Below are positions 48,563-56,725 of a stretch of 64,000 nucleotides of DNA, piece by piece (the first letter of the stretch is position 1; each line of letters starts with the position of its first letter). Position numbers and translations under genes: made by a program. The notes beneath the pieces were generated by a model, which ran no database searches, was not told where the DNA came from, and worked only from the letters and a program-made list of their open reading frames with translations. The stretch is from an uncultured Oscillospiraceae bacterium. Lineage in GTDB: Bacteria > Bacillota > Clostridia > Oscillospirales > Oscillospiraceae. The DNA lies in NCBI GenBank assembly GCA_910587205.1, contig CAJULZ010000003.1, forward strand, positions 8,342 through 72,341. Reading direction: 5' to 3'.

Positions 48563-51500
48563 TCAACTATTTATTTGCCGCTTGGCCACTTTTTTTGCCT
48601 GCTTGGCTTCCAGCTTGGCCAGCTTCCGCTTGCTGGGCTTGAAGCCCCGGAAGATCACATAGGCAAACCACAGGATCAGCAGGCCGAACACAATATCCAC
48701 AGCCAGCAGCACCTTGTCGGTGAGCCGCATCCCGTCCTTGAACACACTGCCGGGCATGGCCCCGTTCATGGCGTTGGTGTTGGCAATGGTGTACAGGGTG
48801 CGGTGCAGCGCCTCCCGGGCGTAGTGGTAATGGGCGGGATTCTGGGCATCGAAGTCGAACCGGGCGCTCTCCTTGGCGTAGGTCAGCTTCACGTCCGCCC
48901 CGGCCTCGATCATCTGATAGCCGTCCATGAACACGCCGGTGTTGGCGTTGTCCGTCATGACGATGCCCTTGAACGCCCACTCATTGCGCAGAAGGCCGGT
49001 GATCAGGTTATAGTCGCCGCCGGTCCAGGTGGCCCCCACCCGGTTGAAAGCGGTCATCACGCCCATGCTGGCCGGGAAGGCGCGCTTGGCGTTGCGCCAG
49101 CCGCCGTTGCCGTCGCCCTCCACATAGCTCAGCTCCACATCCCCCACCTTCATGCACATCTCGAAGGGCTTCAGGTAGATCTCCCGGGCAGACTGCTCGT
49201 TGAGCCAGGTGGCCACGCTGAACTGGCCCGGCCGGTCGCCCCGATGGTTCTCCTGGTCGTTGAAGGCGAAGTGCTTGATGTAGGCGTACAGCCCCTTGGA
49301 AGCCGCGCCGTACACGGCGTTGGAGCCCACCGCGCCGGACAGGAAAGCGTCCTCGGAGTAGTACTCGCCGTTGCGCCCGGAGAAGGGGGTGCGGTGGATG
49401 TTCATGGAGGGGGCATACCACCCGTTGCAGCCGCCCAGCAGGGCCTCGTTTCCAATCATCTCGCCAAACTGACGGGCCAGCTCCTGGTTCCAGGTCTGGG
49501 CCAAGGTCATGGAGTTGGGGAACATCTTGCCGGTGCCGCCGTAGATCAGGCCCGCGGCGGTGTCCGCGTCGATGGTGAAGGGCTTGTTCACGCTGTCGAT
49601 GTACTCAATGCCATAGCCGGACAGGCCGATGGTGTTGTAGTAGTCCTCCTGGGTGAGCTGGTCCAGCATCTGATCCCACTTGGGGTCGTCGAAGTCCAGG
49701 CCCCGCATCTCGATGAGAGTGAGGCCGTTTTTCGCGCCGTACACTGGGGTATCGGTGAAGGAGGCCGGGTCCACGGGAGAGTTGGAGTCGAAGGCGTCCA
49801 GTTGGGCGATCAGCTCGGCGCCGGCGGTCTTTTTCCAGGTGTAGGCCACCCCGTCGCTGCCGTTGATCTCGCCGCCCCAGGTGCTGACGATATCGCTGGG
49901 CTCGCCATCATGGGCGGGGAAGGTGCCCGTCCAGTCGTTCCGGGTCAGGTAGGTAATCTCGCCCCGGGCATGGTCAAACAGGTTGGTCACGGGCGCGCCG
50001 GAGTAGGCGTCGGCAGCATAGGTGGTGCTATCCAGGGCGGATACGGTATAGGTCTCCACGAAGGCGGCGTCCCCGTCCTCCGTCATGCCATCGGCGGTGG
50101 TAAAGCCCTTGGCGGCCAGCACGTTGTTGGCGGCGGCGTGGGCGTTGGCGGCGGCGGTGATATAGTAATCCCCGGCATCCAGGATATATGTCTTGGCGTT
50201 CGTGGAGTCGTAGGCCTTGAGCTGCTCCTTATCAAACGTGACGCTCACCGTCTCGGACGCCCCGGGGTCCAGCTCACCAGTCTTGGCGTAACCCGCCAGC
50301 ATGACGGCGGGCTTCTCCACACCGTGCTGTTTGTCGTAGTCGGTGTACGGGGACTGGACATAGACCTCCACCACGTCCTTACCCGCCGCATTGCCGGTGT
50401 TGGTCACATCCACGGTAACGGTGCAGGTGTCGCCGGACCAGCTGGCCTTGAAGTTCGACCAATCGAAAGTGGTATAGGACAGGCCATGGCCGAAGGGGTA
50501 GACCACCTCGGCGGCGTAGTCGAAGTCCCCGGTGTTCCCGGCGCCCATCACCACGTCCTCGTACCGGGTCTCGTAGTATTTGTAGCCCACGTAGATGCCC
50601 TCGGCGTAGGACACGTAGTTATACTTGGTGGGGGTCCCGCCCTCGTCAAAGTAGAGGTAGTCGCCAAAGTTCTGGGCGGCGGGGCTCTCCAGCGCATCGG
50701 CGGCAAAGGTGTCCACCGTCCGCCCTGAGGGGTTGATGGCGCCGGTAAGGATGCCGGGCAGGGCCTGGAGGCCGTCGGGCGCGCCAATGACCGCCTTGAT
50801 GCTGGGGTAGTCCGCCAGCCAGTCCAGCTCCAAGGCGGCGTTGGAGTTGAGCACCACCACCACGGTGTCAAAGTTTTCATCCAGGTACTTCAAAATCTCC
50901 CGCTCGGTGGAGTCGGGTTCCAGATAGGTGCGAGCCTTGTCCTCAGCAGAATCCGCGTGGCTGTACATGCTGCGGGGCATATCCCGGCCCTCCCCGGCTA
51001 CCCGCTTGAGGAAGTAGACAGGCACGGTGCCCTTCAGGCTGTCCAGCACGCCGTCCGCACCCTGCATGACAGACAGGGGGCACTCGTTAATGCGGAAATC
51101 CTCCGCGTCGCCAAAGCTGATGGAACCGGAGGCCAGGCCGTACCCCTTGCCGCCGCCGTTGACGTAGAAGTCCCACAGGGTCTTGTTCAAACCCACCCCG
51201 GCGTTTTGGAACAGGGCGTCCAGCTTGACGCCGCCGCCCAGCATACCGCCTCCGGCGCTGACAGTGGTGGCGTTGACGCTCACCAGGCTGACGGTGGCGT
51301 CCGCAGCCAGGGGCAGGGCGTTATCCCGGTTTTCCAGCAGCACCACACCCTCGGCGGCAATCCGGTTTGCCAGATCGTCCTCCGCCGCGTCGATGGTATC
51401 CCGGGTGTAATCCGGTTTGTTGTATTGCAGATCCAACCCGTCCGTCTTGGCTCTGGAGTTGTCGATCCTGCGGTCGAAGCCGCCCAGGATGCTGTTCCCC

Positions 51501-51634
51501 ATCCGGTCAAAGGACGGCACCAGGGTGTTCACCCCGATGATCCCCGCCAGCAGCACCACGATGAGCACTCCGCACACCGCAGTGCGCAGCACTCGCCGCA
51601 CCATTTGGCCGGCGGTACGTTTTTGCTTTTCCAT
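48563..51634 (-). CDS. Membrane-anchored GH3 glycosidase with reversed domain order
   Basis: 1023 residues from an internal ATG with GGGAGG upstream. Residues about 12-32 are a signal-anchor span. The GH3 C-terminal alpha/beta sandwich comes first (EGVVLLENRDNALPL, INPSGRTVDTFAAD, VYPFGHGLSYTTFDWSN), followed by an Fn3-like domain and then the catalytic barrel (GGTGKMFPNSMTLAQTWN, YAPSMNIHRTPFSGRNGEYYSED, KHFAFNDQE). The nucleophile is the Asp in FKGIVMTDNANTG. A second membrane span (VLLAVDIVFGLLILWFAYVIF) and a Lys-rich tail end the protein. The C-then-N order is known in some rumen Firmicutes beta-glucosidases. Substrate not predictable beyond a beta-linked glycan. Confidence 0.88.
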   Translation of the reverse strand: MEKQKRTAGQMVRRVLRTAVCGVLIVVLLAGIIGVNTLVPSFDRMGNSILGGFDRRIDNSRAKTDGLDLQYNKPDYTRDTIDAAEDDLANRIAAEGVVLLENRDNALPLAADATVSLVSVNATTVSAGGGMLGGGVKLDALFQNAGVGLNKTLWDFYVNGGGKGYGLASGSISFGDAEDFRINECPLSVMQGADGVLDSLKGTVPVYFLKRVAGEGRDMPRSMYSHADSAEDKARTYLEPDSTEREILKYLDENFDTVVVVLNSNAALELDWLADYPSIKAVIGAPDGLQALPGILTGAINPSGRTVDTFAADALESPAAQNFGDYLYFDEGGTPTKYNYVSYAEGIYVGYKYYETRYEDVVMGAGNTGDFDYAAEVVYPFGHGLSYTTFDWSNFKASWSGDTCTVTVDVTNTGNAAGKDVVEVYVQSPYTDYDKQHGVEKPAVMLAGYAKTGELDPGASETVSVTFDKEQLKAYDSTNAKTYILDAGDYYITAAANAHAAANNVLAAKGFTTADGMTEDGDAAFVETYTVSALDSTTYAADAYSGAPVTNLFDHARGEITYLTRNDWTGTFPAHDGEPSDIVSTWGGEINGSDGVAYTWKKTAGAELIAQLDAFDSNSPVDPASFTDTPVYGAKNGLTLIEMRGLDFDDPKWDQMLDQLTQEDYYNTIGLSGYGIEYIDSVNKPFTIDADTAAGLIYGGTGKMFPNSMTLAQTWNQELARQFGEMIGNEALLGGCNGWYAPSMNIHRTPFSGRNGEYYSEDAFLSGAVGSNAVYGAASKGLYAYIKHFAFNDQENHRGDRPGQFSVATWLNEQSAREIYLKPFEMCMKVGDVELSYVEGDGNGGWRNAKRAFPASMGVMTAFNRVGATWTGGDYNLITGLLRNEWAFKGIVMTDNANTGVFMDGYQMIEAGADVKLTYAKESARFDFDAQNPAHYHYAREALHRTLYTIANTNAMNGAMPGSVFKDGMRLTDKVLLAVDIVFGLLILWFAYVIFRGFKPSKRKLAKLEAKQAKKVAKRQINS

Positions 51635-51694
51635 GTCATGTCCTCCCTTATCATTTTTGCCGTTCGCCTGTCCGGCTTGCTGCTTGGGAGTATA

Positions 51695-51726
51695 GCAGAA
51701 CCGCCCCCAGATGGGAGCGGTTCTGC
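51695..51726 (-). terminator. Hairpin between the histidine kinase and GH3 genes
   Basis: 10-bp perfect outer stem GCAGAACCGC with extra inner C/G pairs; no T-run. Ten bases past the kinase stop. Partial terminator or processing site, leaving GH3 possibly under control of the two-component promoter. Confidence 0.5.
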
Positions 51727-51735
51727 CGTGAGCTG

Positions 51736-53067
51736 TCAGTTTTCTGCCGCAGGCTGCTGTTCGCACAAAGGGAAGGAGAGCCGCAGCATAAACAGCCCCC
51801 CGTCTGTCTCCAGGTTGAGGAAACCGTGGTACTTCTTCGCCACGTCCCGGATGCTTTTCAGGCCGAAGCCGTGGTTCTGCCTGTCCTCCTTCCGGGTGAG
51901 GGGCAGCCCGTCCCGCACCTCCAGCGCCCCGGCGTAGGGGTTTTCGATCTGGAGGAACACCAGCCCCGCCTTCTCCTGCACCCGCAGGCGGATGAGCCGC
52001 TCGGTCGGGGGCAGGGACAGCACCGCCTCCACGGCGTTGTCCAGGGCGTTCCCCACCAGGGTATACAGGTCCACCGGGTCCAGGAAGTCCAGCCGCTTCC
52101 CGTCGACGATGCAGGACAAGGCGATGTCGTGCCGGGCGCAGATGAGGCTCTTTTCGGTGAGCACCGTGTCCAAGATCTCATTGCCCGTCTCCAACGCCGC
52201 GTCGTAGATCATCACGGCGGACTGGAGGGAGTCGATGACCTCCTCCCGCCGCCCCGGGTCGTGGATGTGCTTGAGGGCCGCCACCTGGTGCTTCAGGTCG
52301 TGGCACTTGCGGTTGATGATCTCGATACTTTCCCGGGACATCTCGTACTGGGTTTTGTGAAGGGACCACATTTGCCGCTGGAGAGCCAGCTCCGACTCAG
52401 ATTTGATCTGCTTTTGCAGTTGGAGCTGCCCAAACAGAACTGCCCCGCAGCAGAAACAGGCGTAGATGGCATGGGCGGTCTCAAAGTGGTATTCGCTGGC
52501 CAAGCTGCTCATGCCCACCACCACCGCCAGGGTGACCAGGGTAAGCGTCAGGGAATCCTGGGCAGTTGCGGTCAAGCTGCCGTTCTGGATCATTTTTTTG
52601 GCAAATACCTGGTAGACCGCGATGTATACCCCGGCGTGGATCAGGTAGTACCCCCACGCCCCCGCTTCCGCAAATCCGTTAGGCAGACACAGCCCGCACA
52701 AAATTCGGATGCAGTAGGCCATGTGCTCCATCAGGTAGGCGCAGGCCCCGCAATAGACGGCCTCCTTTAGGCGCACCGCATGGACGCACCACACGGACAG
52801 CACCCCGATGAAAAAAACCATGCTGCACCCAAACATAGTGCCCATGACATGCTGTTCTGGGTTCGGAGCATCCTGAGATGCGGTTCCCTGAAAAACCGCC
52901 GCGGCCATCATTAGTGCCGCCCAACCCAGCATACACAGCAAAAGCGGGAACAAAAACCTGTTTCGGTGTTTCAGCGGATGACTGAATACCAACGCCGCGG
53001 AAAGCATCTCCAGGGGGAAGTAAAGCAGGCTGAACGCCTGGAGAACCGATTCTATGCCCCCCTTCAT
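51736..53067 (-). CDS. AgrC-like sensor histidine kinase (GHKL type)
   Basis: 443 residues from the ATG at 53067, which overlaps the response-regulator stop (ATGA). Six or seven membrane spans in the first 220 residues, a helical stretch, the His box NRKCHDLKHQVAALKH, the N box LVGNALDNAVEAV, and a final GFGLKSI. These features are typical of the kinases that sense peptide or cell-surface signals with LytTR regulators. The neighbouring gene encodes its partner. Confidence 0.88.
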   Translation of the reverse strand: MKGGIESVLQAFSLLYFPLEMLSAALVFSHPLKHRNRFLFPLLLCMLGWAALMMAAAVFQGTASQDAPNPEQHVMGTMFGCSMVFFIGVLSVWCVHAVRLKEAVYCGACAYLMEHMAYCIRILCGLCLPNGFAEAGAWGYYLIHAGVYIAVYQVFAKKMIQNGSLTATAQDSLTLTLVTLAVVVGMSSLASEYHFETAHAIYACFCCGAVLFGQLQLQKQIKSESELALQRQMWSLHKTQYEMSRESIEIINRKCHDLKHQVAALKHIHDPGRREEVIDSLQSAVMIYDAALETGNEILDTVLTEKSLICARHDIALSCIVDGKRLDFLDPVDLYTLVGNALDNAVEAVLSLPPTERLIRLRVQEKAGLVFLQIENPYAGALEVRDGLPLTRKEDRQNHGFGLKSIRDVAKKYHGFLNLETDGGLFMLRLSFPLCEQQPAAEN

Positions 53068-53771
53068 AGCTCCGCCCCCAGACAATCGGACAGCTCCCGC
53101 AGGAACTGCTTTTTCCTCGGCCTGCTGATGGGCAGGGTATATTTCCCCACCCGCACGGCATCCTTCTCCACCCCGGTCACGCGGCGCAGGTTTACCAGGT
53201 AGCAGCGGTTGCAGCGGGAAAAACCCTGTCCCTCCACCATCCGCTCCATCTCCTGGAGAGTACAGCGCATGAGGTAGTGCTGCTTTGCGGTAACCACGCT
53301 GAGGTCGTGATCCACGACCTCAGCGTAGAGGATATCCTCTACGGCCACCCGGATCTTCTGCTCCGCCAGGGGCAGCACTACGAAAGCGCTCGGCTTTCGA
53401 AACAGCCGGGACATAAGTTTGTCCATCCGCCCCCGGAAGCGGTCGTACTCCAGGGGTTTGAGGATGAAGTCGCTGGCATCCACCTCATAGCCCTGGATCG
53501 CATACCGGGCCAGGTTGGTGATGAACACCAGGGTCACGTCCGGATCCTGCCGCCGGATGCGGCGGGCGGTCTCCATACCGTCCATGTGGGCCATCTGAAT
53601 GTCCAGAAAAAGGATATCCCACTCCGGGACATACTGCTCCACCAACTCCAGCCCGTCCTGGAACCAGGTAACAGAGGTTTCTATTCTGTGCTCATCGGCA
53701 TAGCGTTGGATGAACTCCTGGAGTCTTTCGGCACAGGGTCGCTCGTCCTCTGCGATGGCAATGTGAATCAT
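53064..53771 (-). CDS. LytTR-family response regulator
   Basis: 235 residues from the ATG at 53771 (GGAGG upstream); the in-frame start 11 codons earlier lacks a site. Receiver domain with acidic pocket AIAEDE, phospho-acceptor Asp in ILFLDIQM, and KPLEYDRF. LytTR DNA-binding domain follows (ILYAEVVDHDLSVVT, FSRCNRCYLVNLRRVTGVEKD). Translated together with the kinase. Targets might include the downstream GH3 gene. Confidence 0.9.
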   Translation of the reverse strand: MIHIAIAEDERPCAERLQEFIQRYADEHRIETSVTWFQDGLELVEQYVPEWDILFLDIQMAHMDGMETARRIRRQDPDVTLVFITNLARYAIQGYEVDASDFILKPLEYDRFRGRMDKLMSRLFRKPSAFVVLPLAEQKIRVAVEDILYAEVVDHDLSVVTAKQHYLMRCTLQEMERMVEGQGFSRCNRCYLVNLRRVTGVEKDAVRVGKYTLPISRPRKKQFLRELSDCLGAEL

Positions 53772-54185
53772 ACAACTTTCCTCCGCCCCTTCATTTTTTG
53801 CCATACCGTTCTCGCAGGCTTTTCCGCCCTCTTTGCTCCCGCCTGCGCTGGTGATTGCAGATTTTCAGTGCGTCGCCCTCATCCTCCGCCAAGTTCCGTT
53901 TGACTATCCAGATCCACCAGGTTCTGTGCCCGCCGTTTGAGCAGCATTTTCACCTAATTGCAACCAAATCATATCATTGTAACCCCGGCTTGTAAAGAAC
54001 TTTTCAGCTCTGTGCGCCCGAAAACCTGGCGCGAGTCGTGCGAATGAAAAAATCCGTTCCCGGACAGCTGGGCGGGCTGACCGGGGACGGATAAGAAAGA
54101 GAAAAGAGCGGTAAATGCGCTCTAATTCAAGCGCACTTGCCCTCTTTTGCTTGGTATCCAAATTCTCAATTTTTCGCTTAAAAGT
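53772..54185. other. Intergenic region upstream of the two-component genes, and edge of the mobile element
   Basis: No convincing gene. On the minus strand TTACAA, 16 bases, TATGAT (near 53970) may be the two-component promoter. A 22-codon ORF (starting MLLKRRAQNLVDLDS) lies between it and the regulator, with AGGTG upstream; significance unclear. The serine-recombinase element begins near the right end of this region. Confidence 0.4.
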
Positions 54186-55682
54186 TCAAACCACAAAGCC
54201 TTGGCTTTGTGGTTTGTTTGGTGGCCCACTATCCACCAAATCCGAACCGTTCACATCATCAAGGGCAATCGTCTTTGCTCCATCTTTATAATTGAAGGTC
54301 AGCACGATTTTATCATCGTACACGAACACGGCATTGACAAAGCAATCAATCAGCCGTTGCCGCTGGGTTTCGTCGCTAATGTCGGTCTTTCTGTACTGCT
54401 CAATGAAAAAGGCGATTTGCTCACGGGAAAGAACGGGGTTTTTAATCTGCTCCATCAAAATATGCTGTTCAAGCTGGTTTTTCTGCTCCTCCAACTCTGC
54501 AAGCCGCTGTTTCGTGGAAGGGGTAATAATGCCCATCTGGATGGCGTTCAGCATATTTTCAATACCCTTTTCCGCTTCGCCTAACTGCTTACGTAAAAGT
54601 CGGAGGTCAAAACTTTCCTGTCCTTGCATTTTCAAAAGAGTGTCCGTGATTCGCTCCATCAAAGGCCCGTTCATCACAACGCCCATGGTCTGCTCTACCA
54701 CAAGATTTTCAATCCATTCTTTCTTGACCGCCTTTTTGTCACAGCCCTTTTTCCGCTTCGCGTGACCGCATTTATAATAATAGTGCGCTTTCCCGGTGTG
54801 GCTCGTGCCGCTGTCCCCTACCATCATCTGACCGCACTTGCCGCAAAACAGTTTCGTAGTCAGCAAAAATTTATCGTCAGCTTTCGCCGCCGCTGGCGCT
54901 CTCTTGTTCTTCTCGCGCCGCATTTGCACCCGGTCAAAAAGCTCCTGGGGGACAATGGCGGGAACTCCATCAGGAATAACCGTATCACTGTAATGAAATT
55001 CACCGATGTAAGCCCGGTTTTGCAAAAGCTTGTTGAAGCTGGAATATTTGAACTCTTTGCCTTTGCGGGTCTTAATCCCGCGCCCGTTCAAGTCCTCTAT
55101 AATCTCCCCCAGGGTTTCCCCCTCGGCGTATCGCTTGAAAATTTCCAGCACCACGGGGGCGGTTGCCGGGTCAATCTGTAAATGGTGGTCAACCAGGAAA
55201 TACCCAAACGGGGGAGGCCCGCCGTTGTTGTGGCATTTCAAAGCGTTGTCCTTCTGCCCCCGGCGTATCTTCTCGGCTAACTCGGCGCTGTAATATTCTG
55301 CCATACCTTCAAGCATAGATTCCAAAATAATGCCCTCTGGCCCCTCGGTGATATGCTCGGTGGCGGACACCACCCGGACACCATTCTTTTTCAAGATGTT
55401 CTTATAATGGGCGCTGTCGTAGCGGTTCCGGGCGAACCTGTCCAGCTTCCAGACAAGAACCGTATCAAACAGGTGCTTGCCGCTGTCCCTTATCATCCGT
55501 TGGAAGTCAAGCCGCTTGTCCGTGTCTTTGGAAGCGGACAAGGCCCGGTCAATGTAGCTGTCAAGGATTCGGATTCCGTTCTTGTCGGCATACTCCCGGC
55601 ACTCTCTGATTTGGCCCTCTATGGATTCCTCGCGCTGGCGGTCTGACGAGAACCGGGCATAAATCACGGCGTTGGTGTTCAT
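54186..55682 (-). CDS. Large serine recombinase (integrase of the mobile element)
   Basis: 498 residues. Resolvase domain with the catalytic Ser in VIYARFSSDRQ and the LVWKLDRFARNRYD motif; then the Recombinase domain (NNGGPPPFGYFLVDHHLQID), a zinc ribbon (CGKCGQ ... CGHAKRKKGC), and a coiled-coil C-terminus. It catalyses integration and excision of the element. The start overlaps the XRE gene stop (ATGA). The gene lies at the element edge, as usual. Confidence 0.92.
   Translation of the reverse strand: MNTNAVIYARFSSDRQREESIEGQIRECREYADKNGIRILDSYIDRALSASKDTDKRLDFQRMIRDSGKHLFDTVLVWKLDRFARNRYDSAHYKNILKKNGVRVVSATEHITEGPEGIILESMLEGMAEYYSAELAEKIRRGQKDNALKCHNNGGPPPFGYFLVDHHLQIDPATAPVVLEIFKRYAEGETLGEIIEDLNGRGIKTRKGKEFKYSSFNKLLQNRAYIGEFHYSDTVIPDGVPAIVPQELFDRVQMRREKNKRAPAAAKADDKFLLTTKLFCGKCGQMMVGDSGTSHTGKAHYYYKCGHAKRKKGCDKKAVKKEWIENLVVEQTMGVVMNGPLMERITDTLLKMQGQESFDLRLLRKQLGEAEKGIENMLNAIQMGIITPSTKQRLAELEEQKNQLEQHILMEQIKNPVLSREQIAFFIEQYRKTDISDETQRQRLIDCFVNAVFVYDDKIVLTFNYKDGAKTIALDDVNGSDLVDSGPPNKPQSQGFVV
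54187..54216. repeat. Palindrome overlapping the recombinase stop codon
   Basis: 14-bp perfect arms CAAACCACAAAGCC around TT. On the minus strand it spans the last ten codons and the stop. It may be a terminator (short T-run follows) or part of the element's attachment end. Confidence 0.6.
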
Positions 55683-56035
55683 TGTTTCGATTCCTCCATC
55701 ATCTTGAATAGGGTTTCTTTCAGTTTGCCGTTGAACGGGGAAGCCGGGTCAAAGCACATTTCTATAAAGTCCCTCATGTCCTCGCTGGTGTATTTCAGCC
55801 GGGGCTTGCACTCGAACAATTTCCCTTCCGGCTGGTCTGTCCGGCAACAAAGATAATCCATGGAAATATCGAAGTATTCAGCCATCCCCATCAGCAGTTT
55901 GAGGGAAGGAGCCGTTTTTCCTGTCTCGGTTTTGGCAACGGTGGCTTGATTGCTCCCGCACAATTTGGCAAATTCAGCCTGTGACAAATGGTGTGCTTCC
56001 CGAACTTCTTTGATACGCTTTCCAATATCGGTCAT
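55679..56035 (-). CDS. XRE-family regulator of the recombinase
   Basis: 118 residues from an ATG preceded by GAAAGGAGTG. Cro/C1 HTH in the N-terminal half (IGKRIKEVREAHHLSQAEFAKLCGSNQATVAKTETGKTAPSLKLLMGMAEYF). A divergent C-terminal part may bind a ligand or another protein. Longer upstream reading is shadow. It is translationally coupled to the recombinase and probably represses the promoter at 56061-56102. Confidence 0.88.
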   Translation of the reverse strand: MTDIGKRIKEVREAHHLSQAEFAKLCGSNQATVAKTETGKTAPSLKLLMGMAEYFDISMDYLCCRTDQPEGKLFECKPRLKYTSEDMRDFIEMCFDPASPFNGKLKETLFKMMEESKQ

Positions 56036-56060
56036 ATGGAACACTCCTTTCTTTAATTCC

Positions 56061-56102
56061 ATTATACCATTATATCCGCTCCATGTCAATTCTAAATAGA
56101 AT
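56061..56102 (-). promoter_or_regulatory. Consensus promoter and operator of the XRE-recombinase operon
   Basis: Minus strand TTGACA, 17 bases, TATAAT: perfect consensus boxes. The palindrome ATTCTAAATAGAAT (56089-56102) abuts the -35 and is a likely XRE binding site. Confidence 0.85.
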
Positions 56103-56725
56103 TTATTTTGATTCCAACGCAAAAATAAAGGCCCCTGCAAGCCCCGCAAAGGGCCGCAGGAGCAACGAAAGCCCACGGCAGATAGTAACCCTCGTCCCAT
56201 GCCCCGCAGGGCATACGAGCGATGCAATCCCCACGGGGCCAGCGCCCAGGGCTTGCCAGCCCATCGGCGGGGGATTGCATGGAGCGGAACCAACCTTTGG
56301 CCCCGCCTTATGCCGGGGGCACGACAACCACCAACGTCCCGCCCGTGGCGGGCCACCCTGTCCCGGCAAGCGCAACCCCACTTTATTGCAAAAACACCTT
56401 GCGCCTGACGCTCAAATGGTGTAGAATAGTGGCACCGAGGCAAATAAAAGGCAGGGCGTAGGGTGCTGGTAACACCCCACGCCCCTATGCGGGAGGCACT
56501 ATCTCCCACACAACAGTGTATAACTGCGCCAACCCCCATTATAGCGGAAAAACCGCCGTTTTACAAGGGGGCTTGTGTCTGTATATGCGGTGTGGGGTTT
56601 TTATATCCCGCGCCGCTTTCTGTTTGCCTCGATGGGAACGCCCAACGGGGGCTGGGAATGGGAGTACCACCCCCAGGGCAAGTACCATTGAGACAAAGGA
56701 ACACAAATAAGAAGGAGAGAACAAC
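56103..56725. other. Structured non-coding tract of the mobile element
   Basis: About 620 GC-rich bases with no convincing gene. It contains an 11-bp inverted repeat (ATGCAATCCCC at about 56224, complement near 56271) and a hairpin GGGCGTAGGGTG/CACCCCACGCCC near 56455. A plus-strand promoter-like pair TTGCGC, 17 bases, TAGAAT ends near 56430. A plus-strand frame of 88 codons from 56463 overlaps the next gene's ribosome-binding site and is not convincing. Confidence 0.5.

Noticed and set aside
48575..50728. 717-codon plus-strand frame opposite the GH3 gene
   Set aside because: Antisense shadow of a recognised enzyme; Val/Gly/His-rich low-complexity translation.
55679..56539. 286-residue form of the XRE regulator
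   Set aside because: The extension upstream of the GAAAGGAG-preceded ATG covers the consensus promoter and structured non-coding DNA.
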